Positions 34,609 through 44,422 of a stretch of DNA of 64,000 bases are shown piece by piece (the first letter of the stretch is position 1; every line of letters starts with the position of its first letter). Below the pieces are notes generated by a model. The model was not told the DNA's origin. It did not search any database and saw nothing but the letters and a program-made list of their open reading frames with translations. The DNA lies in NCBI RefSeq assembly GCF_014266025.1, contig NZ_JACMYC010000005.1, positions 62,001 to 126,000 on the forward strand, given 5' to 3'. Position numbers and translations under genes: made by a program. The stretch comes from Nocardioides deserti. Lineage in GTDB: Bacteria > Actinomycetota > Actinomycetes > Propionibacteriales > Nocardioidaceae.

Positions 34609-35760
34609 GGTCTCCGGAGAGGGCTCATCGAGCACCTCCAGGACCTTCGGCTTGTGCAGCACCGGCAGCACGAACGTGAGCACCACGGTCACCCCGGCGA
34701 GCACGCCCACCGACAGCCAGACCCACAGGCCGGTGTAGAGGCTCGCGCACACGGTCGCGAAGGCGATCAGCCCGGCCCACAACCACATGATGAGCACCGC
34801 CCGCCGCTGGGAGTGCCCGATCTCGAGCAGGCGGTGGTGCAGGTGCTGCTTGTCGGGCGCGAACGGCGAGCGCCCCGCTCGGGTGCGGCGCACCACCGCC
34901 ATCACCAGGTCGAGCAGGGGCACCACGAGGATGGATACCGGGAGGAGCACCGGCAGCAATGTGGGCAGCAGGCTGGCCTGGCCGCCGGAGCCGCCCCGGG
35001 CGATCTCGGTGCCGGAGAACTGCCCGGTCAGCGTGACCGCGCTCGCGGACAGCACCAGCCCGATGAGCATCGAGCCCGAGTCGCCCATGAACAGCCGGGC
35101 CGGGTGGAAGTTGTGGACCAGGAAGCCGACGCAGACCCCGGCCAGCGCGACGCTGAGCAGCGCCGCCGTGGTCGCGCGCGGGGCGTCGTTGATGCGGGTG
35201 AGCTGGTAGCAGAAGACGAAGAACGCGATGGCGCCGATGCCGACCACCCCGGCGGCCAGGCCGTCGAGGCCGTCGACGAAGTTCACCGCGTTGACGGTCG
35301 CGATCACCACGAAACCGGTCAGCAGCGCCGCCTGGGCGTCGTCCATGGCGAACTGCTCGCCGTTGGTGAGCGGGAAGTAGACGTACTGGATGCCGAAGGC
35401 GACGAGGAAGCCGGCGGCGAGCACCTGGCCGCCGAGCTTGGTGAGCGCGTCGAGCTCGAGGATGTCGTCGAGCACCCCCACCGCGCAGATCAGCGCGCCC
35501 GCGATGAGCACGATGCCGGCGTCGCGGAAGACGAAGGGCCCGCTGAGGGAGAGGAACGGCAGCTCCCGGGCCACGAGGTACGCCGCGACCAGCCCGCCGA
35601 GCATCGCCAGCCCGCCGAGGTACGGGATCGGCTCGTCGTGCACGTCCCGGTCCCGAACCGCCGCCACCGCACCGGTGCGGATCGCGATCTCCCGGGCCAC
35701 GACGGTGAGCAGGTAGGTGACCGTCGCGGCCACGAGGAAGACGAGGAGGTACTCCCGCAC
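34603..35760 (-). CDS. undecaprenyl-phosphate sugar-1-phosphate transferase (WecA/TagO-like)
   Basis: 385-aa polytopic enzyme of the MraY/WecA superfamily, moving GlcNAc-1-phosphate (or a related sugar phosphate) from UDP-sugar to a polyprenyl phosphate to start a cell-envelope glycan. Hallmarks: Asp98-Asp99 (GVLDDIL), NAVNFVDGLDGLA (157-169), MGDSGS (225-230) and the His-rich loop HLHHR (306-310) that separates the WecA branch from MraY. About eleven helices. In M. tuberculosis the same position (Rv1302, rfe/wecA) starts arabinogalactan linker synthesis. GTG start overlapping the tsaC stop (TAGTG). Confidence 0.93.
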   Translation of the reverse strand: MREYLLVFLVAATVTYLLTVVAREIAIRTGAVAAVRDRDVHDEPIPYLGGLAMLGGLVAAYLVARELPFLSLSGPFVFRDAGIVLIAGALICAVGVLDDILELDALTKLGGQVLAAGFLVAFGIQYVYFPLTNGEQFAMDDAQAALLTGFVVIATVNAVNFVDGLDGLAAGVVGIGAIAFFVFCYQLTRINDAPRATTAALLSVALAGVCVGFLVHNFHPARLFMGDSGSMLIGLVLSASAVTLTGQFSGTEIARGGSGGQASLLPTLLPVLLPVSILVVPLLDLVMAVVRRTRAGRSPFAPDKQHLHHRLLEIGHSQRRAVLIMWLWAGLIAFATVCASLYTGLWVWLSVGVLAGVTVVLTFVLPVLHKPKVLEVLDEPSPETL

Positions 35761-36431
35761 TAGGCGCTCGCCTGGCCCTCGTCGGTCAGCGTCGCCCCGA
35801 GCGGCTCGAGCACCTCGTTGAGCTGCTCCAGGGAGAGCGCACCGCGGCGCAGGATCCGGCCCTGGTCACCGGTGCAGTCGACGATCGTCGACGCCTCGCC
35901 GCCCGGGGAGGCCCCGGCGTCGACGAGCACCGCGACCTCGTCGCCCAGCATCTCCTCGGCCTGCTCGGCGTCGGTGGCGGCCGGCATGCCCGAGAGGTTC
36001 GCAGAGGAGACCGCGAGCGGGCCGGTGCGCTCGAGCACCTCGAGCGCGACGGGGTGGTCGGGCATCCGCACCGCGACGGTGCCGCGGGTGTCACCGAGGT
36101 CCCACTGCAGGGAGGTCTGCTGGTGGCAGACCACGGTCAGCGGACCGGGCCAGAACCGCTCGACCAGCGCGCGGGCGTAGCCCGGCACCCGGACGGCCAG
36201 CGCGTCGAGCGTGCTCGGCGAGCTGACGAGCACCGGCGGCGGCATGTCGCGGCCGCGGCCCTTGGCGTCGAGCAGGTCGCGGACGGCGGCGGGGTCGAAG
36301 GCGTCGGCGGCGATGCCGTAGACCGTGTCGGTCGGCAGCACGACCAGCTCGCCGCGTTGGACGGCCAGGGCCGCGGCCTCGACGGCCGCCTCGCGGGCGT
36401 CCTCGGTGTCGGTCGGGTAGCGCTCGCTCAC
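35760..36431 (-). CDS. tsaC: threonylcarbamoyl-AMP synthase (TsaC/Sua5/YwlC)
   Basis: 223-aa enzyme making L-threonylcarbamoyladenylate for the t6A modification of tRNAs that read ANN codons. Motifs: LVVLPTDTVYGIAADAFDP (about 29-47), KGRGRDMPPPVLVSS, WPGPLTVVCHQ, GTVAVRMPDHPVALEVLERTGPLAVSSANLSGMPA. Only the YrdC domain is present, no Sua5 C-terminal domain. 4 bp after prmC. Confidence 0.94.
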   Translation of the reverse strand: MSERYPTDTEDAREAAVEAAALAVQRGELVVLPTDTVYGIAADAFDPAAVRDLLDAKGRGRDMPPPVLVSSPSTLDALAVRVPGYARALVERFWPGPLTVVCHQQTSLQWDLGDTRGTVAVRMPDHPVALEVLERTGPLAVSSANLSGMPAATDAEQAEEMLGDEVAVLVDAGASPGGEASTIVDCTGDQGRILRRGALSLEQLNEVLEPLGATLTDEGQASA

Positions 36432-36435
36432 CGGG

Positions 36436-37290
36436 TCATCGTGCCAGCCGGGCCGTCACGAAGCGCGCCCGACCTGCCAGGTCGGGATGGTCGCGCACCT
36501 CGGTCCACCGACCGGTCGCCGCGAAGACGGCCGGCGCGGACTCGCCCTGAACGTCGGCGTGCTCGGCGCCCACCACTCCCCCGGGCCGCAGCAGCAGCGC
36601 GGCCCGCCGCTCCAGCACGCGCATCGCGTCCAGCCCGTCGTCGCCGGAGAAGAGCGCGAGGTGGGGGTCGTGGTCGCGCGCCTCGGGGGCGACCGACTCC
36701 CAGGCGTCGAGCGGGATGTACGGCGGGTTGCAGGTGACCACGTCGACGGACCCGGCCAGGTCGTCGAACGCCGTGGCCAGGTCGCCCTGGCGCAGGTCGA
36801 CCCCGGTGCCGGCGAGGTTGCGGACCGCCCAGCGGTGCGCGGCCTCGTCCAGCTCGACGGCGTGCACCACCGCCTGCGGCACCTCGTCGGCGACCGCCTT
36901 CGCGATCGCGCCGGACCCGGTGCACAGGTCGACGACCACCGGCGCGCCGCCCGCGTCCACCAGCTCGGTGGCCCGCTCGACGGCCCACCCGGCGAGCAGC
37001 TCGGTCTCCGGCCGCGGCACGAACACCCCGGGGCCGACGGCCAGCTCGACGTGGCGGAACCACGCCGACCCGGTCAGGTGCTGGAGCGGCTCGCGACCCG
37101 CGCGGCGCGCGACGAGCACGGCGTACTCCTCCAGCGCGGGCGGGTCGACCTCGTCGACGAGGACCAGCCGGCCACGGGTCGTGCCGAGGACGTGGGCGAG
37201 CAGCTCGGCGGCGTCGTGCTCGGGGCTGGCGACGCCCGCCTCCCGCAGCCGGGCGGTGGCCTCGGCCAGCACGGTGCGGCGTGCGGTCAC
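36436..37290 (-). CDS. prmC: release factor glutamine methyltransferase
   Basis: 284-aa SAM-dependent enzyme that methylates the Gln of the GGQ motif in RF1/RF2. The N-terminal helical domain ends in [12 protein letters not shown] loop DLCTGSG (121-127); catalytic NPPY (188-191). The GTG at 37290 overlaps the prfA stop by 4 nt, coupling modifier to substrate. Confidence 0.96.
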   Translation of the reverse strand: MTARRTVLAEATARLREAGVASPEHDAAELLAHVLGTTRGRLVLVDEVDPPALEEYAVLVARRAGREPLQHLTGSAWFRHVELAVGPGVFVPRPETELLAGWAVERATELVDAGGAPVVVDLCTGSGAIAKAVADEVPQAVVHAVELDEAAHRWAVRNLAGTGVDLRQGDLATAFDDLAGSVDVVTCNPPYIPLDAWESVAPEARDHDPHLALFSGDDGLDAMRVLERRAALLLRPGGVVGAEHADVQGESAPAVFAATGRWTEVRDHPDLAGRARFVTARLAR

Positions 37291-38360
37291 TGCTCCAGCG
37301 CCTCGAGCCGGTCGGCGAGGTCGGCGTCGACGCACGAGGCGAGCACCGGCTGGAGGTCGCCGTCGAGGACCTGGTCGAGGTTGTAGGCCTTGTAGCCGGT
37401 GCGGTGGTCGGAGATCCGGTTCTCCGGGTAGTTGTAGGTGCGGATCCGCTCCGAGCGGTCGACGGTGCGGACCTGGCTGCGCCGGGCGTCGCTGGCCTCG
37501 GCGTCCGCGGCCTCCTGGGCGGCGGCGAGGAGCCGGGCGCGCAGGATGCGCATCGCCTGCTCCTTGTTCTGCAGCTGGCTCTTCTCGTTCTGGCAGGAGA
37601 CGACGATGCCCGTCGGGACGTGGGTGATCCGCACGGCCGAGTCGGTCGTGTTGACGCTCTGGCCACCGGGGCCGCTGGAGCGGAAGACGTCGATGCGCAG
37701 GTCGTTCTCGTCGATGGTGACGTCGACCTGCTCGGCCTCGGGCAGCACGAGCACGCCGGCGGCGCTGGTGTGCACCCGGCCCTGCGACTCGGTGACCGGC
37801 ACCCGCTGCACGCGGTGGACGCCGCCCTCGAACTTCAGCAGGCCGTACGGCGCCTCACCGGGCTCCGACGCGCCCTTGGCCTTGACCGCGACGGTGACCG
37901 ACTTGTAGCCGCCGAGGTCGGACTCGGTGGCGTCCAGCACCTCGACCTTCCAGCCCCGCCCCTCGGCGTACCGGGTGTACATGCGCAGCAGGTCGCCGGC
38001 GAACAGCGCCGACTCCTCGCCACCCTCGCCGGACTTCACCTCGAGGATGGCGTCCTTGTCGTCGGCCGGGTCGCGCGGGACCAGCAGCCGTCGCAGCCGC
38101 TCCTCGGCCTCGCCGAGCCGCGGGACCAGCGACTCGGCCTCCTCCGCGAAGGACGGGTCCTCGGCGGCGAGCTCGCGCGCGGCCTCGAGGTCCTCGCCCA
38201 GCCGCTGCCAGTCGCGCCACGCGCCGATGACCGAGGAGAGCTGGGCGTAGCGCTGGTTGAGCCGCTTGGCCAGCCGCGCGTCGGCGTGGGTCTCCGGCGC
38301 GCCGAGCTGCTGCTCGAGCGCGGCGTGCTCGGCGAGCATGCCCTCGACGGCCTCGAACAC
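37287..38360 (-). CDS. prfA: peptide chain release factor 1
   Basis: 357-aa class I release factor for UAA and UAG. The stop-codon reading tripeptide PVT is at 188-190 and GGQ at 232-234 in [21 protein letters not shown]. 114 bp after rpmE, with a terminator between. It is likely to have its own promoter in the T/G-rich 38361-38427 stretch. Confidence 0.98.
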   Translation of the reverse strand: MFEAVEGMLAEHAALEQQLGAPETHADARLAKRLNQRYAQLSSVIGAWRDWQRLGEDLEAARELAAEDPSFAEEAESLVPRLGEAEERLRRLLVPRDPADDKDAILEVKSGEGGEESALFAGDLLRMYTRYAEGRGWKVEVLDATESDLGGYKSVTVAVKAKGASEPGEAPYGLLKFEGGVHRVQRVPVTESQGRVHTSAAGVLVLPEAEQVDVTIDENDLRIDVFRSSGPGGQSVNTTDSAVRITHVPTGIVVSCQNEKSQLQNKEQAMRILRARLLAAAQEAADAEASDARRSQVRTVDRSERIRTYNYPENRISDHRTGYKAYNLDQVLDGDLQPVLASCVDADLADRLEALEQ

Positions 38361-38427
38361 CGGTGGCTCCTGGGGTCTGGGTGGTTGCTGCTGGGGGTGG
38401 GGATCTGTCCGGAGGTGGACAAACGAC

Positions 38428-38466
38428 GAGCGCCGGCCCCTGCCGTGGTGGCGGGGGCCGGCGCTC
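38428..38466 (-). terminator. terminator after rpmE
   Basis: 17-bp GC-rich stem (38428-38444 with 38450-38466, one G-T pair) and a GTGGT loop, beginning 8 nt past the rpmE stop. Confidence 0.8.
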
Positions 38467-38474
38467 GGGGACAG

Positions 38475-38690
38475 CTACTTCTTGGCTGCCTTGGCGTAGC
38501 GGGCCTCGAAGCGGGCGACGCGGCCGCCGGTGTCGAGGATCTTCTGCTTGCCGGTGTAGAACGGGTGGCACTGCGAGCAGACGTCGGAGCGGATCTGGCC
38601 CGACGTGACAGTGCTGCGGGTCGTGAACTCGGCCCCGCAGGTGCAGGTCACCGTGGTCTCGACGTACTCGGGGTGGATGTCCTTCTTCAT
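38475..38690 (-). CDS. rpmE: 50S ribosomal protein L31, zinc-binding form
   Basis: 71-aa L31. Cys16-x-Cys18 and Cys38-x2-Cys41 make it the Cys-plus type that stores zinc; a Cys-minus paralogue would be expected elsewhere under zinc control. ATG with AGGACACC upstream. Confidence 0.98.
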   Translation of the reverse strand: MKKDIHPEYVETTVTCTCGAEFTTRSTVTSGQIRSDVCSQCHPFYTGKQKILDTGGRVARFEARYAKAAKK

Positions 38691-38806
38691 GGTGTCCTCT
38701 CAGTCGCCGGGTCGTCCGCCGCGCCCTGCGGCAACACGTGAACCGGAACCAGCACGGAATTGTGCCACCGGTCAGAACGCCGGCCCAATCGTGGTTGTTC
38801 CCGCGC

Positions 38807-40465
38807 TCAGGCGTCTTGGCGGTCCTGCTGCAGGTCCTGCTCCGGGGTCTGGTCCGGGGTCGGGTCCGGGGTCGGGTCGGCGAGCTCGGCCGGGGCCGGT
38901 GCGGGTGGCACCCGGTCGCCCTGGAGGCGCAGCGAGATGGTCACCGTGGTGCCCGCGCCCTCCTCGGACTCGAAGAGCACCCGGCCGTCGTGCTTGTCGA
39001 TGATCGTCTGGACGATCCGGACGCCGAGGCCGGTGCCCGCGATCTCGTTGTGGACCGCGTTCGAGGCGCGGAAGAACCGGGTGCCGAGCCGCTCGAGCTC
39101 GCCGGCGGGGATGCCGATCCCGTGGTCGCGGACGGCCACCTGCACCTGTCCCATCGACTCGGTCACCTCGACCTCGACCGGGTCGCCGTCCCTGCTGAAC
39201 TTCACCGCGTTGCTGAGCACGTTGAGGAACGCGCGGTTGAGCATGGCGCGGTCGGCCAGGACGGGCAGCGGGTGGCCGGGAGCGGTCACGGTCACGACGA
39301 TGCCGCGGCGAGCAGCGGTGATGCGTACGTCGGTCGCGGCGTCGCGGACCACCTGGTCGAGGTCGACCTGCTCGAGGTCGGTGCCGCGGTTCTCCGCCTT
39401 GGACAGCGTCAGCAGGTCGTCGATCAGCGTCTTGAGCCGGCTGACGTTGCGACGCGTGGCCTCGAGCATCCGCTCGTGGCGCGGGGCCATGCCGTCCTCG
39501 AACTCCTCGGCGATCAACTCGAGGTAGCCGCTGATGGTGGTCAGCGGCGTGCGCAGCTCGTGGGAGACGTTCGAGACGAAGTCGTCGCGGGCGGTGTCGA
39601 GCGCCCGCAGCTCGGACTGGATCCGGGTCTCGACGGCGCGCGCGCGGGACTGCTGCTCGACCAGCTCGTTGAGGGCGGCGGCGACCGCGCGCACCTCGCG
39701 CGGCCCGGCCACCTCGGCGCGGACGTCGGCCTCGGCGCGCGCGACCCGCTGCACGGTCGCCTCGATCGCCAGCAGCGGGGCCGACAGCTCACGGTCCAGG
39801 CGACGGCGCGACCGCCCGACCAGGAACCAGCCGACCAGGCCGAGCACGACGACCGCGAGGATCGTCGCCCGGAACCGCCACTGCGCGTCGGAGCTGGCCT
39901 CCCGCTGACGCCGGTCGAACTCCTCGTGGGTGGCGAGGTGCGCCTCCTGCAGCTCGTCGAAGAGCCGCTGACCGCGGTCGTAGCGCTGCTGCTGGAAGGT
40001 CCCCGGCCCGCCCGGCGCGTCGACGCGGGGCTCGGCGTACCGCTCCACCCAGGCGTCGGCCGCGTCCTGCTGACGCGTCACGAGCAGCTCGAGCTCGGCG
40101 TCGCCGCGGGCGAACTCGCGCACCGGGCGCTCGTGGCCCGGCAGCCGCTGCATCGCCTGCTCGTAGTCGTCGATCGCCTCCTGCTCGCCGCTGCGGGCGT
40201 AGGCGCCGACCGCGGCGTCCATGTCGGTGAGGTCCTGGAGGACGTCCTCGTTCGCCGTCGCCGCTGGCAGCAACCGGCCGGTGAGGTGGTCGAGCGCCTG
40301 CGTCGAGGCGAGCACCCCGCCCACGCAGATCGCCGCCATCAGGGCGAGCAGCAGGCCCATCCGGGCGAGCACCGGCGCGACCAGGCGCGAGACCGGCTGT
40401 CCGCCGCCGGGTGGCGGCGTGCCGCCGACCGGACGGGTGCCCGAACGGGCCGCCGGGGTCCTCAT
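38807..40465 (-). CDS. membrane sensor histidine kinase
   Basis: 552 aa from the ATG at 40465 (a 34-residue longer start is possible). Basic/Pro-rich N-terminus, membrane helix 34-54, extracytoplasmic four-helix-like sensor (about 56-197), second helix 199-217, HAMP (218-275), HisKA with His302 in FVSNVSHELRTPLTT, HATPase with NAVKFSRDG, VRDHGIGIP, GTGLGVRIV, and a Pro/Asp/Gln/Thr tail. A response regulator gene lies 19 bp upstream. The pair interrupts the rho-rpmE order seen in relatives. The signal is unknown. Confidence 0.92.
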   Translation of the reverse strand: MRTPAARSGTRPVGGTPPPGGGQPVSRLVAPVLARMGLLLALMAAICVGGVLASTQALDHLTGRLLPAATANEDVLQDLTDMDAAVGAYARSGEQEAIDDYEQAMQRLPGHERPVREFARGDAELELLVTRQQDAADAWVERYAEPRVDAPGGPGTFQQQRYDRGQRLFDELQEAHLATHEEFDRRQREASSDAQWRFRATILAVVVLGLVGWFLVGRSRRRLDRELSAPLLAIEATVQRVARAEADVRAEVAGPREVRAVAAALNELVEQQSRARAVETRIQSELRALDTARDDFVSNVSHELRTPLTTISGYLELIAEEFEDGMAPRHERMLEATRRNVSRLKTLIDDLLTLSKAENRGTDLEQVDLDQVVRDAATDVRITAARRGIVVTVTAPGHPLPVLADRAMLNRAFLNVLSNAVKFSRDGDPVEVEVTESMGQVQVAVRDHGIGIPAGELERLGTRFFRASNAVHNEIAGTGLGVRIVQTIIDKHDGRVLFESEEGAGTTVTISLRLQGDRVPPAPAPAELADPTPDPTPDQTPEQDLQQDRQDA

Positions 40466-40484
40466 CTGCGTGGGTGCTCCCGGC

Positions 40485-40856
40485 TCAGAGTGACCGGGCG
40501 AGCAGGGCCTCGACCCGGGAAGCGAGCTCGCGGGGGCTGAACGGCTTGGTGATGTAGTCGTCGGCACCGGAGTCGAAGCCGGTCTCGACGTCCGACTCCT
40601 GGGCCCGCGCTGTGAGCAGGATGACCGGGAGGTCGGCCAGGGCCGGGTCGGCCCGGATCACGCGGATCGCGTCGAGCCCGGAGAAGCCCGGCATCATCAC
40701 GTCGAGGACGGCGAGGTCGGGGCGCTGCGCCTGGCAGGCCTCCACCGCGGCCGCTCCGTCGGACACCGCGACGATGTCGTGGCCGAGCGTCGAGAGCTTG
40801 AACTCGACCAGCTCCCGGATGTCGACGTCGTCGTCAGCGACCAGGATGCGTGCCAC
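40485..40856 (-). CDS. single-domain response regulator
   Basis: 123-aa CheY-type receiver without output domain. Acidic pocket Asp8-Asp10, phosphorylated Asp52 (LAVLDVMMPG), Thr82 and Lys104 (YITKPFS). GTG start. Paired with the membrane kinase downstream; lacking a DNA-binding domain, it must act through protein contact or as a phosphorelay shuttle. Confidence 0.93.
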   Translation of the reverse strand: MARILVADDDVDIRELVEFKLSTLGHDIVAVSDGAAAVEACQAQRPDLAVLDVMMPGFSGLDAIRVIRADPALADLPVILLTARAQESDVETGFDSGADDYITKPFSPRELASRVEALLARSL

Positions 40857-41003
40857 GTTCGTCCCTCCCCGGAGTACGTCGTTCGGTGCCGGACCGGGTC
40901 GTCCCCGCGCCGTGCCGGGTCAGCCTACGGGGTCCGGCGCCCGCTCCGGCGCGGCTTCCCGAGATCGTTCCCGGGAGCCGCGCCGGCCCTGCTGAGCAGG
41001 CGG

Positions 41004-43103
41004 TCAGTCGTCGCCGCCGGCCGTCGGCGTCGTCTTCTGGACCTGCATGAGGAACTCGATGTTGGTCTGCGACTTCCGCAGCCGCTCGAGCAGCAGCTCG
41101 AGCGCCTGCTGGCTCTCGAGGTTCGCCATCACGCGGCGGAGCTTCCAGACGATCGCGAGCTCCTCCTTCGACAGCAGCAGCTCCTCGCGACGGGTGCCCG
41201 ACGCGACGGCGTCGATGGCGGGGAACAGCCGCTTCTCCGCGAACTCGCGGCGCAGCCGGATCTCCATGTTCCCGGTGCCCTTGAACTCCTCGAAGATGAC
41301 CTCGTCCATCTTCGAGCCGCTCTCGACCAGCGCGGTCGCGAGGATCGTCAGCGAGCCGCCGTTCTCGATGTTGCGGGCGGCGCCGAAGAACCGCTTCGGC
41401 GGGTAGAGCGCGGCCGAGTCGACCCCGCCGGAGAGGATCCGCCCGCTCGCGGGTGCCGACAGGTTGTAGGCGCGGCCGAGGCGGGTGATGCCGTCGAGCA
41501 GCACGACGACGTCGTGGCCGAGCTCGACGAGGCGCTTGGCCCGCTCGATGGCCAGCTCCGCGACCGTCGTGTGGTCGGCCGGCGGCCGGTCGAACGTCGA
41601 GGAGATGACCTCGCCCTTGACCGAGCGCTCGAAGTCGGTGACCTCCTCGGGCCGCTCGTCGACCAGCACGACCATCAGGTGGCACTCGGGGTTGTTGGTG
41701 GTGATCGAGTTCGCGATCGACTGGAGCACCATCGTCTTGCCGGCCTTCGCGGGCGAGACGATCAGGCCGCGCTGCCCCTTGCCGATCGGCGCGGCGATGT
41801 CGATGAGCCGGCCGACGAGGTTGTCCGGGCCGGTCTCCAGGCGCAGCCGCTCGTCGGGGTAGAGCGGGGTCAGCTTCGCGAACTCGACGCGGTGCTTGCC
41901 CGCCTCCGGGTCCGCGCCGTTGACGCTGTCGACGCGCACCATCGGGTTGAACTTCTCGCGCCGCTCGCCCTCGCGGGGCTGGCGCACCTGGCCGACGATC
42001 GCGTCGCCACGCCGCAGGCCGAACTTCCGGACCATCGACAGCGACAGGTAGACGTCGTCCGGGCCCGGCAGGTAGCCGCTGGTCCGCACGAAGGCGTAGT
42101 TGTCGAGCACGTCGAGGATGCCGGCCGCCGGCACGAGCACGTCGTCCTCGAGGATCGTGGTGTCCGGCTCACCCCGCTGGCCGCGCGTGCGGTCGCGGTC
42201 GCGGCCGCGACGACGCCGGTTGCGCCCGGTGCCGTCCTGGTCGTCGTCCTGCTCGTCGCGGTACTGGTCCCGGTCGCGGTCCCGGTCTCGGTTCGGGTTC
42301 TGGTCGCGGTTCTGGTCGCGGTCGCGCTGCTGCTCGCGGTCGCGCTCCCGCTGCTGGGCGCGGTCGCGCTCGCGCTGGGCCTCGCGGTCCCGCTCGCGCT
42401 GCTGGTCCCGCTGCTGCTGGTCGCGCTGCTGGTCGCGGTTGCGGTCCTGCTTGGACTGGCCGCCGTCCTGCTGCTTGTCCTGCTTGTCCTGCTGCTTGTC
42501 CTGCTTGTCGGTGGGGCCGTCCTGCTGCCGGTTGCGGCCCTGGCGCTGCTGGCGGTCCTGCCGGTCCTGCCGGTCCTGCCGGTCCTGGTTGCGCTCGCGG
42601 CGACGCTCGCCGTCCTGGCCGGCGGACCGGTCGTCCTGGTCGCCGGTCGGCTCGGGCTGAGTCTCGGCCGAGCGCTCGGTGCTCTGCTCGGTGCTCTGCT
42701 CGGTGCTCTGCTCGGTGCTCTGCTCGGTGCTCTGCTCGGCGGTCTGCTCAGTGGCCTGCTGGGGCTGCTGCTCGGCCGCGGCGGCACGCCGGCGGCGCGA
42801 CCGGATGGGGCGCTCGGCGGGCTGCTCGGCGGGCTGCTCGGCGGGCTCGGCGGTCCGGTCGGTGGCCTGCGAGCCGGTCTGCTCGGCGGGCGCGGTCGCG
42901 GGCGTCGTACCGCCCGACGCCGGACGGCCGGCGCCCTGCGCGGCCTTGATGGCCTCGACGAGCTGGACCTTCTTCATCATGCCGGCCTCGGCGATGCCCA
43001 TCCCGCTGGCCATCGTGCGCAGGTCGGCGATGAGCATCGAGCTGAGACCACCGCCTCGCTTGCGTGCCGCTCCGCCGGAGGTCGGTTCGATCGTCTCGGT
43101 CAC
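41004..43103 (-). CDS. rho: transcription termination factor Rho with large disordered insertion
   Basis: 699-aa RNA helicase that ends transcription. The start is the GTG at 43103 (MTETIEPTSGGAARK); the 66-codon upstream extension is unlikely. Rho N-domain MLIADLRTMASGMGI to VEAIKAAQ (23-56); insertion of about 260 residues (56-315) of Ala/Glu/Gln/Thr repeats and then Arg/Asp/Gln/Asn repeats; RNA-binding OSB domain (about 317-395); ATPase with Walker A PAKAGKTM (451-458) and Walker B DVVVLLDGITRLGRAYN (531-547). C-terminal motor sequence is intact. Lies downstream of thrB after a 413-bp structured spacer. Confidence 0.97.
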   Translation of the reverse strand: MTETIEPTSGGAARKRGGGLSSMLIADLRTMASGMGIAEAGMMKKVQLVEAIKAAQGAGRPASGGTTPATAPAEQTGSQATDRTAEPAEQPAEQPAERPIRSRRRRAAAAEQQPQQATEQTAEQSTEQSTEQSTEQSTEQSTERSAETQPEPTGDQDDRSAGQDGERRRERNQDRQDRQDRQDRQQRQGRNRQQDGPTDKQDKQQDKQDKQQDGGQSKQDRNRDQQRDQQQRDQQRERDREAQRERDRAQQRERDREQQRDRDQNRDQNPNRDRDRDRDQYRDEQDDDQDGTGRNRRRRGRDRDRTRGQRGEPDTTILEDDVLVPAAGILDVLDNYAFVRTSGYLPGPDDVYLSLSMVRKFGLRRGDAIVGQVRQPREGERREKFNPMVRVDSVNGADPEAGKHRVEFAKLTPLYPDERLRLETGPDNLVGRLIDIAAPIGKGQRGLIVSPAKAGKTMVLQSIANSITTNNPECHLMVVLVDERPEEVTDFERSVKGEVISSTFDRPPADHTTVAELAIERAKRLVELGHDVVVLLDGITRLGRAYNLSAPASGRILSGGVDSAALYPPKRFFGAARNIENGGSLTILATALVESGSKMDEVIFEEFKGTGNMEIRLRREFAEKRLFPAIDAVASGTRREELLLSKEELAIVWKLRRVMANLESQQALELLLERLRKSQTNIEFLMQVQKTTPTAGGDD
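42676..42735. repeat. 12-bp tandem repeat inside rho
   Basis: Five exact copies of TCGGTGCTCTGC, in frame, encoding the Thr/Ala-Glu-Gln-Ser repeats at about residues 124-143 of Rho. A shorter 9-bp repeat (CCGGTCCTG) near 42556-42590 encodes Gln-Asp-Arg units. Both are prone to copy-number change. Confidence 0.9.
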
Positions 43104-43516
43104 GTGAGGGGGTCCTTCCCACGTCGTCGTGCCGGGGCCGCTTCCCGCGGTCGACCGGCTGCTCGTCAGGGCTCCCGGCTCCCGACCCGGCGTCACCGGC
43201 AGGTGAGGACGGATCGGTACGCGGAGGATCTCCGCGACGAACGAGAGGGAGTGAGGCACCCGGCGGGTCCGGACTGGCCCGGGGGTCACGATCGGGTGCA
43301 CGCCTGGTGGTACGGCGCGCGGTCAATGTATCACCGGCGTGAACGGCTCGTCGGCGGCCCGTCCGATCGGCGCGGCGGACGGGAGCTTTATCGGGCACCC
43401 GGTGAACCTCACGGTCCCCCGGTGAAACTTCGTACGTTGACCGTGAGGTTCATCGGCGCCCCGATGAACCTCACGGCCAGGGCGAACGCCTCCGCCAGCC
43501 GCCGGACTCGATGCCC
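43104..43516 (-). promoter_or_regulatory. structured spacer between thrB and rho (rho leader)
   Basis: 413 bp without a gene. On the minus strand it holds: a 16-bp perfect hairpin 43441-43456/43461-43476 (4-nt loop) 40 nt after thrB; an alternative 14-bp pairing of 43439-43452 with 43403-43416; and an 8-bp hairpin 43358-43365/43376-43383. The middle arm can pair either way but not both. The first hairpin may terminate thrB, the set may control rho. The last 200 bp before the rho GTG show no clear promoter to me. Confidence 0.55.
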
Positions 43517-44422
43517 TCAGTCGAGGACGCGCGCGCCGGTGGTGCTGACGGCAAGGACGTGGGCGGCCCAGCCGTCGGGGCAGCGGGCGAGGAGCCGCTC
43601 GCCGCCGGCCGGGCCGTCGACGAAGGCGAGCACGGTCGGCCCGGCGCCGGAGACGACGGCGGGCACGTCGTCGGCGCGCAGGGCGTCGACCAGGGCGAGC
43701 GAGGCCGGCATGGCGGGCCGGCGCTGCTCCTGGTGGAGGTAGTCGCGGGTGGCGCGCAGCAGGTGCTCGGGCCGGCCGGCGAGGGCGGCGACGAGCAGCG
43801 CCGTGCGAGCGGCGTCCGCGGCCGCGTCCGCGTGCGGGACCTGGCTGGGCAGCAGCCCGCGGGCGACCTCCGTGGAGACCCCGTCGGGCGGCACGAAGAC
43901 GACCACGGCGACCCGCGGGTCGACCGGCGAGCCGGTCGTCCAGAAGCCGTCGTCGTCGTGCCCGGAGATGGTGAAGCCGCCGTGCAGCGCCGGGGAGACG
44001 TTGTCGGGGTGGCCCTCCATCCGGGCGGCCAGCTCGAAGAGCGCGGCGTCGTCGAGGACCAGCGAGCCACCGGCGACGAGCGCGCGGGCGAGCACCAGGC
44101 CGCCGACGATCGCCGCGGAGGACGAGCCGAGGCCGCGGGCGTGCGGGACGACGTTCGTGCACCGCAGCCGCAGGCCCGGCGGCTGCCCACCGAGCGCGTC
44201 GAACGCGGCCCGCATCGCGGAGACGACGAGGTGCGACTCGTCGAGCGGGACCGAGCCCTCCCCCGCACCGACCACCTCGACGACCAGCCCGTCGCCGGCG
44301 ACCTCGCCCTCGAGCTCGTCGCGCAGCTCGAGTGCGAGCCCGAGGCTGTCGTAGCCGGGACCGAGGTTCGCCGACGTGGCCGGCACGGTCACCCGGACCG
44401 GCCCCGCGACGAACGAGGTCAC
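43517..44422 (-). CDS. thrB: homoserine kinase
   Basis: 301-aa GHMP kinase phosphorylating homoserine for threonine synthesis. [20 protein letters not shown] (about 14-33) and the ATP loop [16 protein letters not shown] (93-108) are clear; [10 protein letters not shown] near the C-terminus is the third GHMP motif. GTG start overlapping the thrC stop by 4 nt. Confidence 0.96.
   Translation of the reverse strand: MTSFVAGPVRVTVPATSANLGPGYDSLGLALELRDELEGEVAGDGLVVEVVGAGEGSVPLDESHLVVSAMRAAFDALGGQPPGLRLRCTNVVPHARGLGSSSAAIVGGLVLARALVAGGSLVLDDAALFELAARMEGHPDNVSPALHGGFTISGHDDDGFWTTGSPVDPRVAVVVFVPPDGVSTEVARGLLPSQVPHADAAADAARTALLVAALAGRPEHLLRATRDYLHQEQRRPAMPASLALVDALRADDVPAVVSGAGPTVLAFVDGPAGGERLLARCPDGWAAHVLAVSTTGARVLD

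Noticed and set aside
42535..42740. Short tandem repeats resembling a CRISPR array
   Set aside because: The units are 9-12 bp, contiguous, without spacers, and lie in frame in rho.
43104..43301. 66-codon N-terminal extension of Rho
   Set aside because: The extra sequence is Arg/Pro/Ser-rich without similarity, and MTETIEPTSGG from the GTG at 43103 fits actinobacterial Rho starts.
40779..43742. 987-codon open frame on the plus strand opposite rho and the response regulator
   Set aside because: It is a shadow of the minus-strand genes: at this GC content the antisense third frame rarely meets a stop. The translation is low-complexity Leu/Val/Arg/Gly without any family motif.
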